Below the pieces are notes generated by a model, which did no database searches, was not told the DNA's origin, and was given only the letters and a program-made list of their open reading frames with translations. Both the position numbers and the translations under genes were made by a program. Below are positions 51,201 to 60,040 of a stretch of DNA of 64,000 bases, piece after piece (position 1 is the stretch's first letter; every line of letters starts with the position of its first letter). The stretch comes from Bdellovibrio bacteriovorus. Lineage in GTDB: Bacteria > Bdellovibrionota > Bdellovibrionia > Bdellovibrionales > Bdellovibrionaceae. The DNA lies in assembly GCF_001592745.1 (NCBI RefSeq), contig NZ_LUKD01000001.1, positions 1,868,914 to 1,932,913 of the forward strand, written 5' to 3'.

Positions 51201-52090
51201 GCTGGCACTTGGGTATTAGCAGTGCTTCCGAGGGTGGCAGTAACTTGGGTTCTGATTTTTATATCAACCGCGCGAACGATGCGGGAGCTTATATCGATAC
51301 TCCCTTCCAGATCTCGCGTATGACGGGCGATGTGACACTCTCAAGTCTTTTAAGCACGGGCGCGCGGGTTCAAATGGCTCGTGATGGTGTGAATAACTCT
51401 TTCCTTTCTGCTCAAGGAACCGGAACGGATATGGAAAGAGCGGCAATAGGATTTAGATCCAACGTGGGGACGGGGCTTATCAATGCCTTGATTTTCCGAG
51501 TGAATAACATGGTGGGTGGAGAATGGGTCGCAATGAACTCAGGCACGTCACCATTTTTAAAGTTGCATCCGATAAATTTAACTGCGCCACCCACAGGTTG
51601 GGGCGGTGGTCTTTGGACCTGGGATGCTTACGTTGAAGCGACATTGGCTTTGGGTAACAACGGTGTACAGAATACTTACTTTACCGCTAGTGGTAACGGA
51701 GTCATGGCGGGAACACTAACGCAAAACTCGGATATTCGTTTAAAAGAAAACATCGAAAGAATCCCGGCAAGTTTAGCGAAGATCAATCAGCTTAATGGTG
51801 TGACTTACTATTGGAAAGACCGCGCTCGTGACTCTGAAAAGCAAATGGGACTCATCGCTCAGGACGTGGAAAAAGTTTTTCCAGAGGCCGTGCGAACGAC
51901 AAAATCTGGATACTTGAGCGTTGCTTACCAAAACTTGGTTGCACCCCTTGTCGAGGCCGTCAAGGAACTACATAAGCTCTATTTAGATCAGACCGCTGAA
52001 ATAGAGACTTTGAAAAAAGAAAATGAAGCCCTGAAAGAACGTTTAGATAAAATCGAACAGCGTCTTGATAAGATAGACACTCAAAAGTAG
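48263..52090 (+). CDS. Mosaic adhesive trimer-type fibre with S74 chaperone domain (MAT fibre 1)
   Basis: A 1275-residue secreted fibre. A signal peptide (to about residue 23) is followed by the N-terminal FTYQGRIVKSDGTALEYGNV module (to about 170). Then come beta-rich shaft repeats: two of 122-124 residues starting GGTVTNIATGTGLSGGP at 397 and 519, and a partial third at 643. Late shaft motifs are LPIANGGTGQTT and GNVGIGTASPGAKLHV; a tip-like region lies near 1000-1150. The C-terminal 120 residues are an S74 intramolecular chaperone beginning N-S1156-D-I-R-L-K, with a terminal coiled coil. It is expected to trimerise, self-cleave at S1156 and bind prey. No Shine-Dalgarno precedes the start; the ATG at 48269 is an alternative. 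Confidence 0.9.
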   Translation: MNMNYSGTYLLILVLLWNCFAMAAPKYFTYQGRIVKSDGTALEYGNVSFLFEITNPNGTCVIYREQKDGINMQSSKGVFDVPIGSGTKLFPTDPLFSLLDAFNNSESQNCAGGATYSPLSGDGRLLKVQFHDGTGWKVIDPPNEIRTVPFSAFAHSAEKLGDKLASDFLLKNSVASCSAGQYLTFDGTSFTCQNDAGGAGVVSDVNVTAPLTKSGTASIPVIGISVGTTAGTVAAGNDARFSDARIPTGTAGGDLSGTYPNPSVAKIQNVAVSSVAPTSGHFLKFDGAQWLSSAITMSDVANLNTTLTNYLTTSAFNTAVGSANCAAHQTPYWNSVSGSFQCQSINVSVAGDVSGTIGAVVVNKIKGVTVDTTGLTTGQVLKYDGTKWAPASDSNAGGTVTNIATGTGLSGGPITSTGTISLANTAVTAGSYGSTTQVPTFTVDAQGRLTTAANSAIAFPVSSVATKTGAVTLDYGDINNAASKYFTYRPNNVSCSDGQTLKWINASSRWECANDTSSGGTVTNIATGTGLSGGPISSTGTISLANTAVTAGSYGSATQVPTFTVDAQGRLTTASNAAIAFPVTSVASKTGAVSLDYGDINNAASKYLTYRPNNVACSDGQTLKWVNANLRWECANDVDTSSGGTVTNIATGTGLSGGPITSTGTISLANTAVTAGSYSRANITVDAQGRLTAASNGAAVNLGTEVTGTLPIANGGTGQTTATAAFNGLSPATTKGDLIVNDGTNDVRLPVGTNGQVLSANSAQASGLQWITPTNGTVTNVTGTAPIAVSSGSTTPAISINDATTSTKGAVQVGAGLSVTSGTISADPVNFPATVPVSKGGTGSTSLTANRLLASNGTGSAVIAFNCANGQMVTFDATGLMTCTSFVNSSVILNGGNSFGANATIGTNDAYALGFETSGATRMTILSGGNVGIGTASPGAKLHVSGGTATIENSGGEALMINRPNGTFGYLNFTTSGARRWHLGISSASEGGSNLGSDFYINRANDAGAYIDTPFQISRMTGDVTLSSLLSTGARVQMARDGVNNSFLSAQGTGTDMERAAIGFRSNVGTGLINALIFRVNNMVGGEWVAMNSGTSPFLKLHPINLTAPPTGWGGGLWTWDAYVEATLALGNNGVQNTYFTASGNGVMAGTLTQNSDIRLKENIERIPASLAKINQLNGVTYYWKDRARDSEKQMGLIAQDVEKVFPEAVRTTKSGYLSVAYQNLVAPLVEAVKELHKLYLDQTAEIETLKKENEALKERLDKIEQRLDKIDTQK
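49451..50335 (+). repeat. Shaft repeats inside MAT fibre 1
   Basis: Three tandem units start at 49451, 49817 and 50189; the first two are full length (366 and 372 nt), the third is cut short. Over the first 36 codons units 1 and 2 encode 35 identical residues, yet 20 of those codons differ synonymously, by direct count. Confidence 0.9.
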
Positions 52091-52257
52091 AACTTCCTAT
52101 TTTTTCGAGATTTGAAGCTACGATCAGTGCTCGAATTACTTCTGATTTCTTAAGGAAAAACCCGACGTGTTCTTGGAAAAGTGTCTCAGTTTGAGACCAT
52201 ACGGAACACATATCTTTATTAACTTTTAACAACAGTCTTTCGGCGACCGTTTAAAAT

Positions 52258-52265
52258 GCCGATAA
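52258..52265 (+). promoter_or_regulatory. Sigma-28 -10 element GCCGATAA abutting MAT fibre 2
   Basis: An exact match to the FliA -10 consensus lies 1 nt before the ATG at 52267; a second ATG at 52273 sits where transcription would start. The -35 position (52239-52246) is not a match, so the call rests on the -10 and its placement, which is identical to MAT fibre 1. Confidence 0.4.
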
Positions 52266-52266
52266 G

Positions 52267-55200
52267 ATGCCTATGAGAAACAAAATCTCCGGCACGTCAT
52301 TGTTGATCATGAGTTTACTTGCGCTCTCGGTGCAGGCTTCACCGCCTCTTTTAACTTATCAGGGACGTATTCTTAAAGCCGACGGATCTCCGTTAGAATT
52401 TAATAACGTCAGCTTTCAGTTTGAAATAACAAGTCCTAATGGTCAGTGCATTATCTATCGCGAACAGATCGACCACATCGACATGACGAATTCAGGTGGG
52501 GTGTTTGACGTTCCCATCGGTGGGGGAGCACAAAGCCATCCCGTTTCTGCGACATTCAAACTTTTAGATTCTTTCAACAACTCGGCGTCGTTTTCTTGTG
52601 ATGGAGGTTCTACTTATAACGCGGCCTCCGGTGATCAAAGACGTCTGCGCGTGCGTTTTCACGATGGTTCAGGTTGGAAAACAATTTCACCCGATAACAC
52701 CATTCGTTCTGTCCCGTATGCCGCGTATTCTGCGGCCTCCGAAAAGCTTGGAACTTATCAGGCGAATGATTTCGTTTTAAAAAATACGGTTACAAGTTGT
52801 CCGGCGAATAACTTTCTTACTTTTGATGGCACTGCTTTTTCATGTGCTCCAGTAACGGGGGCTAGTGGTGGAACAGTTACCAACGTGACTTCAGGAAACG
52901 CCTACGCGACCGTAACGAATGGAAACTCCACCCCACAAATCACGGTGAATGTGGGAACCGCTGCAAATACCGTGGCGGCAGGAAATGATTCACGTTTTAC
53001 TGATGCTCGTACACCCACAGGAAATGCTGGCGGAGATTTAGGCGGCACATATCCTGATCCGACCGTGAGCAAGTTGCAAGGTGTCGCAGTGGCGACGACA
53101 GTTCCTACATCGGGGCAGTTTTTTAAATATTCCGGAACCAATTGGACTCCAGCAAGTATTGCGATTTCTGACGTCACAAATCTTTCTTCGACTTTAAGCA
53201 ACTATCAAACAACGTCCGCGTTTAACACAGCCGTGGGCAGTGCGAACTGTGGCGCGCACCAAACCCCTTACTGGAACTCCGTTGCGGGCGCATTTCAATG
53301 TCAGGCAATCAATGTTTCCGTAGCGGGTGATGTCAGTGGAACTATTGGTGCTGTGGCCGTGAATAAAATTAAAGGTGTGGATGTCGATACCACAGGTCTT
53401 ACTGCAGGGCAGGTTCTTAAATACGACGGAACAAAGTGGGCTCCGGCCAATGATTCTAATGCTGGCGGGACTGTCACTAATATCGCAACGGGCACGGGTC
53501 TCAGTGGTGGTCCCATTACTTCAACCGGAACAATTTCCTTGGCAAACACGGCGGTGACTGCGGGATCTTACGGTTCCACAACCCAAGTAAGCACTTTCAC
53601 TGTCGATGCTCAAGGAAGACTGACTACGGCAGCTAATGTGAACATTGCCTTTCCAGTAACTTCAGTTGCCACCAAAACGGGAGCCGTGACACTGGATTTT
53701 GGTGATATTCAAAGTGTTGCTACAAAGTACCTAACTTATAAACCCAATAATGTGGCCTGTAGTGATGGCCAAGTTTTAAAGTGGATCGCCGCCAGCTCTC
53801 GCTGGGAATGTGCGAATGATACCGATACTTCTTCCAGCGGTACTGTTACGAACATTGCAACGGGCGCCGGTCTTAGTGGTGGTCCTATCACTTCTACGGG
53901 GACAATTTCACTAGCAAACACGGCGGTGACTCCCGGATCTTATACGAAAGCAAATATCACGGTCGATGCGCAAGGAAGAATCACGGCAGCTACAAATGGA
54001 TCGAGCACCGTGGATCTTACGACGGATGTAACGGGAGTTCTGCCAATTGCAAATGGCGGTACAGGTATTTCTACTGGAGGCAGTGCCAATCAAGTTTTGA
54101 AATGGGATGGTGGCACCAACAAATGGGCGCCTTCCTTCGTTAAGTTAAGTGAACTGACAAACTCAACTGGTGGAAGTGCTTTCAATATTGCGGGCTGTAC
54201 GGCTTCTCAAACTTTGAACTGGAGCTCTATCACTGACAAGTTTGAGTGTCAGAGTATTTCTATCGCGAATACGCAAGTCACGGGACTTGGGACGGCAGCG
54301 ACAAAAGCGGCTGGTACGGCGGCGAACGAAGTTTTATTACTTGATGGCTCTGGTCGACTTCCAGCAAGTGCTTTGCCTTCGACTTTAGGTCAATGGCAGG
54401 CGTCTGGAACAAAACTCTTCTATGATGACGGTGTCATTGTTGCTGGTGGCTCCGGCACGGCCTACACAGGGACGAATCATTCTTTCGTCGTTAAAGGGGA
54501 TACAGGACAGTATTCTCAATTCATTATGGATCGTGGAGGTAATTTAACCAGCTTTTATACCAACGGCACAAGCATGAATATGGGAAAGTGTACTTCGGTT
54601 GCTTGCGGGGGTTACACGAATTTCTTATCGGTAGATTATTCTAGCAGTCGCATGGATTTGGGGATGGGTGGGACTTACCAGAAACTCTATCTGACTTCTT
54701 CAGGTTATCTAGGTGTCGGAGCTTCTTCTCCTTCTTACAGCGTCGATGTTCAATCGACAGATGCTTTCCAACAGCGCTTATTCCACTCATCTGATTCAGA
54801 CTATAACGGTGCCGCTTTGATGATGACACGAACTCGAGGCACCTTGGCATCGAACACCGGTGTCCTTTCAGGGAACACTATTGGTGGATTTTATTTCCGC
54901 GCGCATGATGGCTCAGGCACGGGTACGACGACATCAGCGATTGAAGTCAGTGCCACGGAAAATCAATCCACGACAAATCGCGGTTCTAGAATGACTTTTG
55001 AAACTACAAGCACCGGAGCAGCGACACGCACGGAAAGAATGCGTATTGATGGAAATGGCTACGTTGGAATCGGAAATACTTCTCCGACGGTTCCTTTGGA
55101 TGTTTTAAAATCCTTTGATGGTTTTACGGCCATTCGGGCTCAGAATACCAACACATCCGTCGGGGCTTATGCGGGATTTGCTGCAGAATCAGATACTGCC

Positions 55201-56184
55201 GCAATGGAAGTCGTGGCTTATTCATCTACCAACTCGGGCATGTTCGGGAGCGTTGCAGCAGCTGATGCCGTGGCTGTTCGTAGTTGGAATGGGAAGCCAG
55301 CGTCGTCTATGTTGGTCGGTACCGGAAGTGCGGTGCCCTTGCACTTGATCACGGGTAACGCGCCAAGATTGACTATCAACGGTGGTGGGTATGTCGGTAT
55401 AGGAACCACGTCACCTTCTTCCGATTTAGATATCATGAACTCCGTGAATGGCGGTTACATCCGCGCGTCTTCTCAAGATGGAGGCTTTGAAATCGCCAGT
55501 GGAAATGATGATACGTCCTTCATCGACTTTCGAGGAAGTTCCAATTTGGCGGTCGATTACCACGGGCGATTGCGGTATACCGATAGCGTTGGATTCTCAT
55601 TTGAAACAAACGCATCTGCCGTAAGTCGATTGTTTATTCGCAGTACTGATGGCTTTGTTGGCGTTGGTACGACAGCTCCTTCGCATTTATTCACGGTGAA
55701 CGGAACGGCCTATGCCACTTCTTGGAACACTCCTTCTGATCAGCGCTTTAAAAAAGACATTCGCCCCATCGAGAGCGCTTTAGAGCACGTACTAAAATTA
55801 AATGGTGTCCGTTTTAACTGGATACCTGAAAGCACGCCGGTGGCTATCGAAAAAGTTTCTGATATTGGTGTGATCGCTCAGGAAACGGAAAAAGTTTTCC
55901 CTGAAGCTGTCTCTACGGATGAAAATGGCTATAAATCAGTGAATTACGCTAAGCTCGTGTCACCATTGATTGAGTCTACAAAAGAGCTTTACGGGCTTTG
56001 TAAAGCGTCTGAACAGCAACTGCAAAGACTGTCCGCGAAAATAGAAGCTCATGACCGTCGTATTGCTTCGTTAGAAGCCGAAAACAAGCAAAAGAATGCG
56101 GCTATCAAAGAGTTGAAGAGCGAAAACGCCGATCTTAAAAAACGTCTGGAACGTTTAGAACAAAAGCTGGGTCTTTCAAAATAA
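52267..56184 (+). CDS. Mosaic adhesive trimer-type fibre with S74 chaperone domain (MAT fibre 2)
   Basis: A 1305-residue paralogue of the preceding gene. The signal peptide ends VQASPP, and the N-terminal LTYQGRILKADGSPLEFNNV module follows. Shaft repeats start near residues 400 and 524. The distal half differs from fibre 1: four GxxGxGxxSP-type repeats (GYLGVGASSP, GYVGIGNTSP, GYVGIGTTSP, GFVGVGTTAP) with variable domains between them. The S74 chaperone begins at S1157 (PSDQRFKKDI) and ends in a long coiled coil (ENADLKKRLERLEQKLG). The proximal half is shared with fibre 1 and the distal half is not, as expected for adhesins with a common base and different tips. No Shine-Dalgarno precedes the start. 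Confidence 0.9.
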   Translation: MPMRNKISGTSLLIMSLLALSVQASPPLLTYQGRILKADGSPLEFNNVSFQFEITSPNGQCIIYREQIDHIDMTNSGGVFDVPIGGGAQSHPVSATFKLLDSFNNSASFSCDGGSTYNAASGDQRRLRVRFHDGSGWKTISPDNTIRSVPYAAYSAASEKLGTYQANDFVLKNTVTSCPANNFLTFDGTAFSCAPVTGASGGTVTNVTSGNAYATVTNGNSTPQITVNVGTAANTVAAGNDSRFTDARTPTGNAGGDLGGTYPDPTVSKLQGVAVATTVPTSGQFFKYSGTNWTPASIAISDVTNLSSTLSNYQTTSAFNTAVGSANCGAHQTPYWNSVAGAFQCQAINVSVAGDVSGTIGAVAVNKIKGVDVDTTGLTAGQVLKYDGTKWAPANDSNAGGTVTNIATGTGLSGGPITSTGTISLANTAVTAGSYGSTTQVSTFTVDAQGRLTTAANVNIAFPVTSVATKTGAVTLDFGDIQSVATKYLTYKPNNVACSDGQVLKWIAASSRWECANDTDTSSSGTVTNIATGAGLSGGPITSTGTISLANTAVTPGSYTKANITVDAQGRITAATNGSSTVDLTTDVTGVLPIANGGTGISTGGSANQVLKWDGGTNKWAPSFVKLSELTNSTGGSAFNIAGCTASQTLNWSSITDKFECQSISIANTQVTGLGTAATKAAGTAANEVLLLDGSGRLPASALPSTLGQWQASGTKLFYDDGVIVAGGSGTAYTGTNHSFVVKGDTGQYSQFIMDRGGNLTSFYTNGTSMNMGKCTSVACGGYTNFLSVDYSSSRMDLGMGGTYQKLYLTSSGYLGVGASSPSYSVDVQSTDAFQQRLFHSSDSDYNGAALMMTRTRGTLASNTGVLSGNTIGGFYFRAHDGSGTGTTTSAIEVSATENQSTTNRGSRMTFETTSTGAATRTERMRIDGNGYVGIGNTSPTVPLDVLKSFDGFTAIRAQNTNTSVGAYAGFAAESDTAAMEVVAYSSTNSGMFGSVAAADAVAVRSWNGKPASSMLVGTGSAVPLHLITGNAPRLTINGGGYVGIGTTSPSSDLDIMNSVNGGYIRASSQDGGFEIASGNDDTSFIDFRGSSNLAVDYHGRLRYTDSVGFSFETNASAVSRLFIRSTDGFVGVGTTAPSHLFTVNGTAYATSWNTPSDQRFKKDIRPIESALEHVLKLNGVRFNWIPESTPVAIEKVSDIGVIAQETEKVFPEAVSTDENGYKSVNYAKLVSPLIESTKELYGLCKASEQQLQRLSAKIEAHDRRIASLEAENKQKNAAIKELKSENADLKKRLERLEQKLGLSK
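53464..53985 (+). repeat. Shaft repeats inside MAT fibre 2
   Basis: One full unit begins at 53464 and a shortened unit at 53836 (372 nt apart). The encoded GGTVTNIATGTGLSGGPITS segment matches fibre 1, but the codons differ widely. Confidence 0.85.
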
Positions 56185-56290
56185 AAATGACTAATATCTG
56201 AAATAAGAAATTTTCGGTGAAGGAAGTTTCTTATTTTATTGGAATTTAAAATAAAACTACATAGACTTCCTCAAGCTTTGAGGGGGGCTT

Positions 56291-56662
56291 ATGTTCAAAA
56301 GTATCTTATCTTCGGTTTTCTTATTTCTTTTACCCGCATTGTCTTTTGCGGCTTCTGAAAAAATTGAATGCACCGCCCAGGTCTTTGAATCATTCCCAGA
56401 CGGGACGGCTCGCAGAGAAAGCGTACCGCTCACTATCGAAACCGAGTCAGCTTATCATATGGCCTTATCGGCATCGCTAGATGGAAGGGCCTTTGTGCTT
56501 AGTGGTGATAAAAGCAAGGGGCCCTACTTCGTGAGCATCACTGAGGAACCTGATTATACAAAAGGCTCATTAACGACGGCGGAATTTTCTAAAGAAGGCC
56601 GACTGCAACTCTCAGTTGTGCAAGGAAGACTGACCCACAAGTTAGAATGTTTTAAGAAGTAA
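56291..56662 (+). CDS. Small secreted protein of unknown function
   Basis: A 123-residue protein with a Sec signal peptide (ends LSFAAS). The mature part is beta-rich with two cysteines, IECTAQ near the start and KLECFKK at the end, likely bridged. GAGGGGGG lies just before the ATG. It follows MAT fibre 2 by about 105 nt without an intervening terminator, so partial cotranscription is possible. The domain resembles other small Bdellovibrio periplasmic proteins in layout only. Confidence 0.65.
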   Translation: MFKSILSSVFLFLLPALSFAASEKIECTAQVFESFPDGTARRESVPLTIETESAYHMALSASLDGRAFVLSGDKSKGPYFVSITEEPDYTKGSLTTAEFSKEGRLQLSVVQGRLTHKLECFKK

Positions 56663-56688
56663 AAAAGGGACCGCAAGGTCCCTTTTTG
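56661..56688. terminator. Bidirectional terminator
   Basis: AAGGGACC-GCAA-GGTCCCTT with A and T tracts separates the converging small secreted protein and MCP genes. Confidence 0.9.
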
Positions 56689-58134
56689 TTAAGCGGCTTT
56701 ATTTCCTTCAATCAGTTTTCGTAGATCCAGAATCAAAGCATCGACGGAATTGGTTTTATCATTCAGTTCGTCTGCGATGAACGACATTTCCTCAGAAGCT
56801 TTGCTATTGCTCTGTGATGTGGAATCCAGATTGACCAAAGCTCCGCTGACCTGTTGGATCCCGGCTTTTTGTTCTGCCGCCGAGGACGCAATGTCTTGAT
56901 TGAAACCGGAAACTTGTTCGATGTTCATTAATATTGTTTTCAGCACTTCCTGGCTTAACTCTGCCTTGGAGGCACCCTCTTCAATATATTCTGCGCTTTG
57001 TGAAATCAGGTCCGAGATCTCTTTAGCAGAAATCGAACTTCGTTGCGCTAAAGATCGAACAGCTTCGGCCACGACAGCAAAGCCACGACCTGCTTCACCC
57101 GCTCTCGCGGCTTCTACGGCTGCGTTTAAAGCCAGAAGATTTGTTTGGAAAGAGATATCTTCAATAATGTTGATGATGTCTTGCATTTTCTTCGAGCTTT
57201 CACTGATTTTTGTCATCGAATGCATCAGCTGTTGAACCGCATGGGAACCGTCTTCTGCAGAACGCTTTGATTCTTCCGAAGCCAACTTAGCCTGCATCGC
57301 TCTTTCGGTACTAGTTTTCACGATGGATTCAATCTCGGTCATTGAGGCCGTGCTTTCTTCCACCATCGCTGCGGCCTTGCTGGAGCCTCCATGAACTGTC
57401 TTACTTGTTTCAGTTAGCGCTGAAGATGCTTTGTGCACTTCCAAAGAATTCTCAGCCAAGGCATCACAGATTTTTTTAACTGTCTTGCTAATGGAGATCG
57501 AAGCCAGGAATGAAACAGCCCCCGCTAAAACGATCGAAACCACAGCAAATACACTGACCCAGGTTTTTGATTCGTTTTCAGCTTTGTGGGCTAAAGCAGA
57601 TGCTCGCTCAGCGTATTCGACTTGATACTGTGTTTCACGCAATAGCGGAGCATAGACTTTCTCGGCCTTCCCAGGACATACTTCGCGAACTAGATTCGCG
57701 ATTTTTTCTTCGTTAGTACCGAAGTCCTGAGCCAACGTCAGAACTTCTCCACCAAAAGCCTTGAATTCGTTCCATCCACTGAGGAACTCTTGAAAACTTT
57801 GGCGCTGTTTTGCCGTCGGATCTATCTTGGTGTAGCGTTCGATATGTTGTTCAAAAAGCGCTATCTGTTGTTTGGAATGCTCGATGTAGTTATTTACTTC
57901 TGACTGGTTATTGCCCGAAAGGCCGATGCTGCGCACATGGATGCGCAATTCGCGGATAGTCGCACGGAGGTCCGCCAGCTCTTTCAATGAAGGAAGATTT
58001 TCGTCGGCGACAATGTTGTATTCGTATGTCACCTCATTCAGAAAATAAAAACCAATGGCCCCGCTCGTAGCGGATAAGAAAGATACAAATAAACCCATGA
58101 CTGTCAGCTTCGCTTTAAGACTCCAAGATTTCAT
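56689..58134 (-). CDS. Methyl-accepting chemotaxis protein
   Basis: A 481-residue chemoreceptor. TM1 (about residues 8-30) and TM2 (about 192-215) flank a periplasmic four-helix-bundle sensor of about 160 residues. The cytoplasmic signalling tip is canonical: [27 protein letters not shown] (in parts) then [22 protein letters not shown] domain is not obvious between TM2 and the methylation helices. There is no C-terminal CheR-binding pentapeptide. Neighbouring CheR at 60041 could act on it, although it lies in a different transcription unit. Confidence 0.94.
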   Translation of the reverse strand: MKSWSLKAKLTVMGLFVSFLSATSGAIGFYFLNEVTYEYNIVADENLPSLKELADLRATIRELRIHVRSIGLSGNNQSEVNNYIEHSKQQIALFEQHIERYTKIDPTAKQRQSFQEFLSGWNEFKAFGGEVLTLAQDFGTNEEKIANLVREVCPGKAEKVYAPLLRETQYQVEYAERASALAHKAENESKTWVSVFAVVSIVLAGAVSFLASISISKTVKKICDALAENSLEVHKASSALTETSKTVHGGSSKAAAMVEESTASMTEIESIVKTSTERAMQAKLASEESKRSAEDGSHAVQQLMHSMTKISESSKKMQDIINIIEDISFQTNLLALNAAVEAARAGEAGRGFAVVAEAVRSLAQRSSISAKEISDLISQSAEYIEEGASKAELSQEVLKTILMNIEQVSGFNQDIASSAAEQKAGIQQVSGALVNLDSTSQSNSKASEEMSFIADELNDKTNSVDALILDLRKLIEGNKAA

Positions 58135-58330
58135 AAACGTCTACTCCAGCTGTTAAAGGTTCCTAATAAATTAATCGGTTGGAGTTTTGAAAGATGTAGA
58201 AGAAAAGATCGCAAAAAATAAACTTCATATTTTTTTGGACCTAAACATCACGGCGAAATTTAGACACTACAAGAGCGGGTTTAGCAGAATGAAAATCAAT
58301 TGGAAAAGCAGTGTGGATAAGTAAACAAAA

Positions 58331-58348
58331 GGGGCAAGCCTTTGCCCC
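58331..58348 (-). terminator. Rho-independent terminator
   Basis: GGGGCAA-GCCT-TTGCCCC is followed on the minus strand by TTTTGTTT. It ends the signalling operon. The 220-nt gap to the MCP gene otherwise shows no feature I can name. Confidence 0.75.
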
Positions 58349-58356
58349 CGTAATAT

Positions 58357-59949
58357 CTAATGCAAGACTTCTCTTGGAGAAAGAAGTTTAACGATAAGCT
58401 CCGTCAGCTCTTTGCGGCGAACGGGTTTTGTCATCACTTCATCGCAGCCAGCATCTAAGCATTTCTTTGCTTCTTCTTTCATTGCGTGGGCAGTTAAAGC
58501 GATGATTGGTCCGCCATAACCATTGTCGCGCGCACGACCTGTGGCTTCGTATCCGTCCATCATTGGCATTTGGATATCCATAAGCACGATATCTGGTTTT
58601 TTTTCTGAAATCATACTGAGCGCTTCAGCCCCTGAACTGGCTTCAATAATTTCGGATCCAGAGTGTTTGAGATATCGATCAATTAAAAGTCGATTGTCGC
58701 TCACATCGTCAACGACAAGAATTTTTTTGCCTTCAAGAACTTCAACCTTCGCTTGCTGGCCCTCTTGGGGAGCGACCGCGAAGTGAGGAGCATGAGCTAT
58801 GGCCTCTGAGTTTTCTAAGATCATTGAAATTTCAAATGTTGAGCCTTGACCTGGAGCAGATTCTTTTAAAATCAAATCTCCATGAAGAGTTTGAGCTAGA
58901 TGTCTTGAAATCACCAAGCCCAAGCCCGTGCCGCCAAAGCGTCGGCGAGTTGAAATATCAGCTTGGCTAAAAGGTTGAAAAAGATTTGTCTGCTCGTCTT
59001 TTGAAATGCCAATACCGGAATCTTTGACCTTAAAGAAAAGACGTGTGGAATTTCCGCCCGCCGGTTCCGCGGTCACCTCGACGTCGACTGTTCCTTTTTC
59101 TGTAAACTTAACGGCGTTCCCAATGATGTTTAAAAGAACCTGTTTAATGCGGATGGGATCAGAATAGAATTTATATTGCGGTAAGAATCTGCGGATGCGT
59201 AAAGCAATGCCTTTTTGTTCGCAACGCAAATTCAACGTGGCACTGATATCATCTATCACTTCATCTAATGAAAATTCAGTTTTCACTAATTGAAGTTGTT
59301 GCGCCTCGATCTTTGAAAGATCCAAAATATCATCAATAAGTCGAAGCAGCAGTTCGCCGTTACGACGGATGGCTGCTAAGCAATCCAATCTTTCTTCATC
59401 ACTTAAAACTTCTTGAGACAGAACATCAGAAAAGCCTAAAACGGACGCCAGGGGAGTACGGATCTCATGCGACATGTTCGCTAAGAACTGGCTTTTTGCC
59501 ATGTTCGCATCTTCAGCTCTTTTACGAAGGCGTTCAACTTCCTTCATTTGTTCGCGCAATAGACGGGCTTGATAATCAAGTTGTACAAAGGCCTGCACCT
59601 TGCTGCGGACTATGTAAGGATCTAATGGCTTAAACATTAAATCGATGGCGCCGGTTTCATAACCTTCAAAGATGATAGATTGATCGCGCTGCTCTGCCGT
59701 CACGAAAATGACGGGTAAGTTGCGAGTGCGATGGACACCGCGGATAAGGCGCGCTAGTTCAAAACCGCTCACACCGGGCATTTGAATATCTAAGAGCGCC
59801 AACGCAAAATCGTGCTCTAGAATATGATTTAAGGCCTCTTCCGCGTTGACGGCAGAGTAAATATCGATGTCATCATTTGCAATCAGCTCTGACATCGCAA
59901 CAATGTTTTCTCGGTGGTCATCCACGACGAGAATTTTTGTTTTATCCAT
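58357..59949 (-). CDS. REC-HisKA-HATPase-REC hybrid histidine kinase
   Basis: 530 residues from the ATG at 59949, which has GGGAG just upstream; an earlier ATG at 59964 lacks one. It is soluble. The N-terminal receiver starts KILVVDDHRENI and has LALLDIQMPGVSG. A short coiled coil leads to HisKA (MSHEIRTPLASVLGF), HATPase (GNAVKFTEKG, DSGIGISKDEQ, GGTGLGLVISRHL) and a C-terminal receiver (ILVVDDVSDNRLL, IVLMDIQMPMMDG, TKPVRRKEL). The N-terminal receiver probably takes phosphate from the kinase at 60883, making a phosphorelay; that is inferred from operon order. Confidence 0.93.
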   Translation of the reverse strand: MDKTKILVVDDHRENIVAMSELIANDDIDIYSAVNAEEALNHILEHDFALALLDIQMPGVSGFELARLIRGVHRTRNLPVIFVTAEQRDQSIIFEGYETGAIDLMFKPLDPYIVRSKVQAFVQLDYQARLLREQMKEVERLRKRAEDANMAKSQFLANMSHEIRTPLASVLGFSDVLSQEVLSDEERLDCLAAIRRNGELLLRLIDDILDLSKIEAQQLQLVKTEFSLDEVIDDISATLNLRCEQKGIALRIRRFLPQYKFYSDPIRIKQVLLNIIGNAVKFTEKGTVDVEVTAEPAGGNSTRLFFKVKDSGIGISKDEQTNLFQPFSQADISTRRRFGGTGLGLVISRHLAQTLHGDLILKESAPGQGSTFEISMILENSEAIAHAPHFAVAPQEGQQAKVEVLEGKKILVVDDVSDNRLLIDRYLKHSGSEIIEASSGAEALSMISEKKPDIVLMDIQMPMMDGYEATGRARDNGYGGPIIALTAHAMKEEAKKCLDAGCDEVMTKPVRRKELTELIVKLLSPREVLH

Positions 59950-60040
59950 GTTTCTCCCAAACATGCCATCTCCACGAACGTACCGAGTTATGTAAACAAT
60001 TTGTTATTATTGTTGTCCACACCTATTACAGAATCTTTAA

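Noticed and set aside
48263-56184. Prophage tail fibres
   Set aside because: The S74 domain also occurs in phage tail spikes, but both proteins have Sec signal peptides, the Bdellovibrio TYQGRI module and no phage genes around them.
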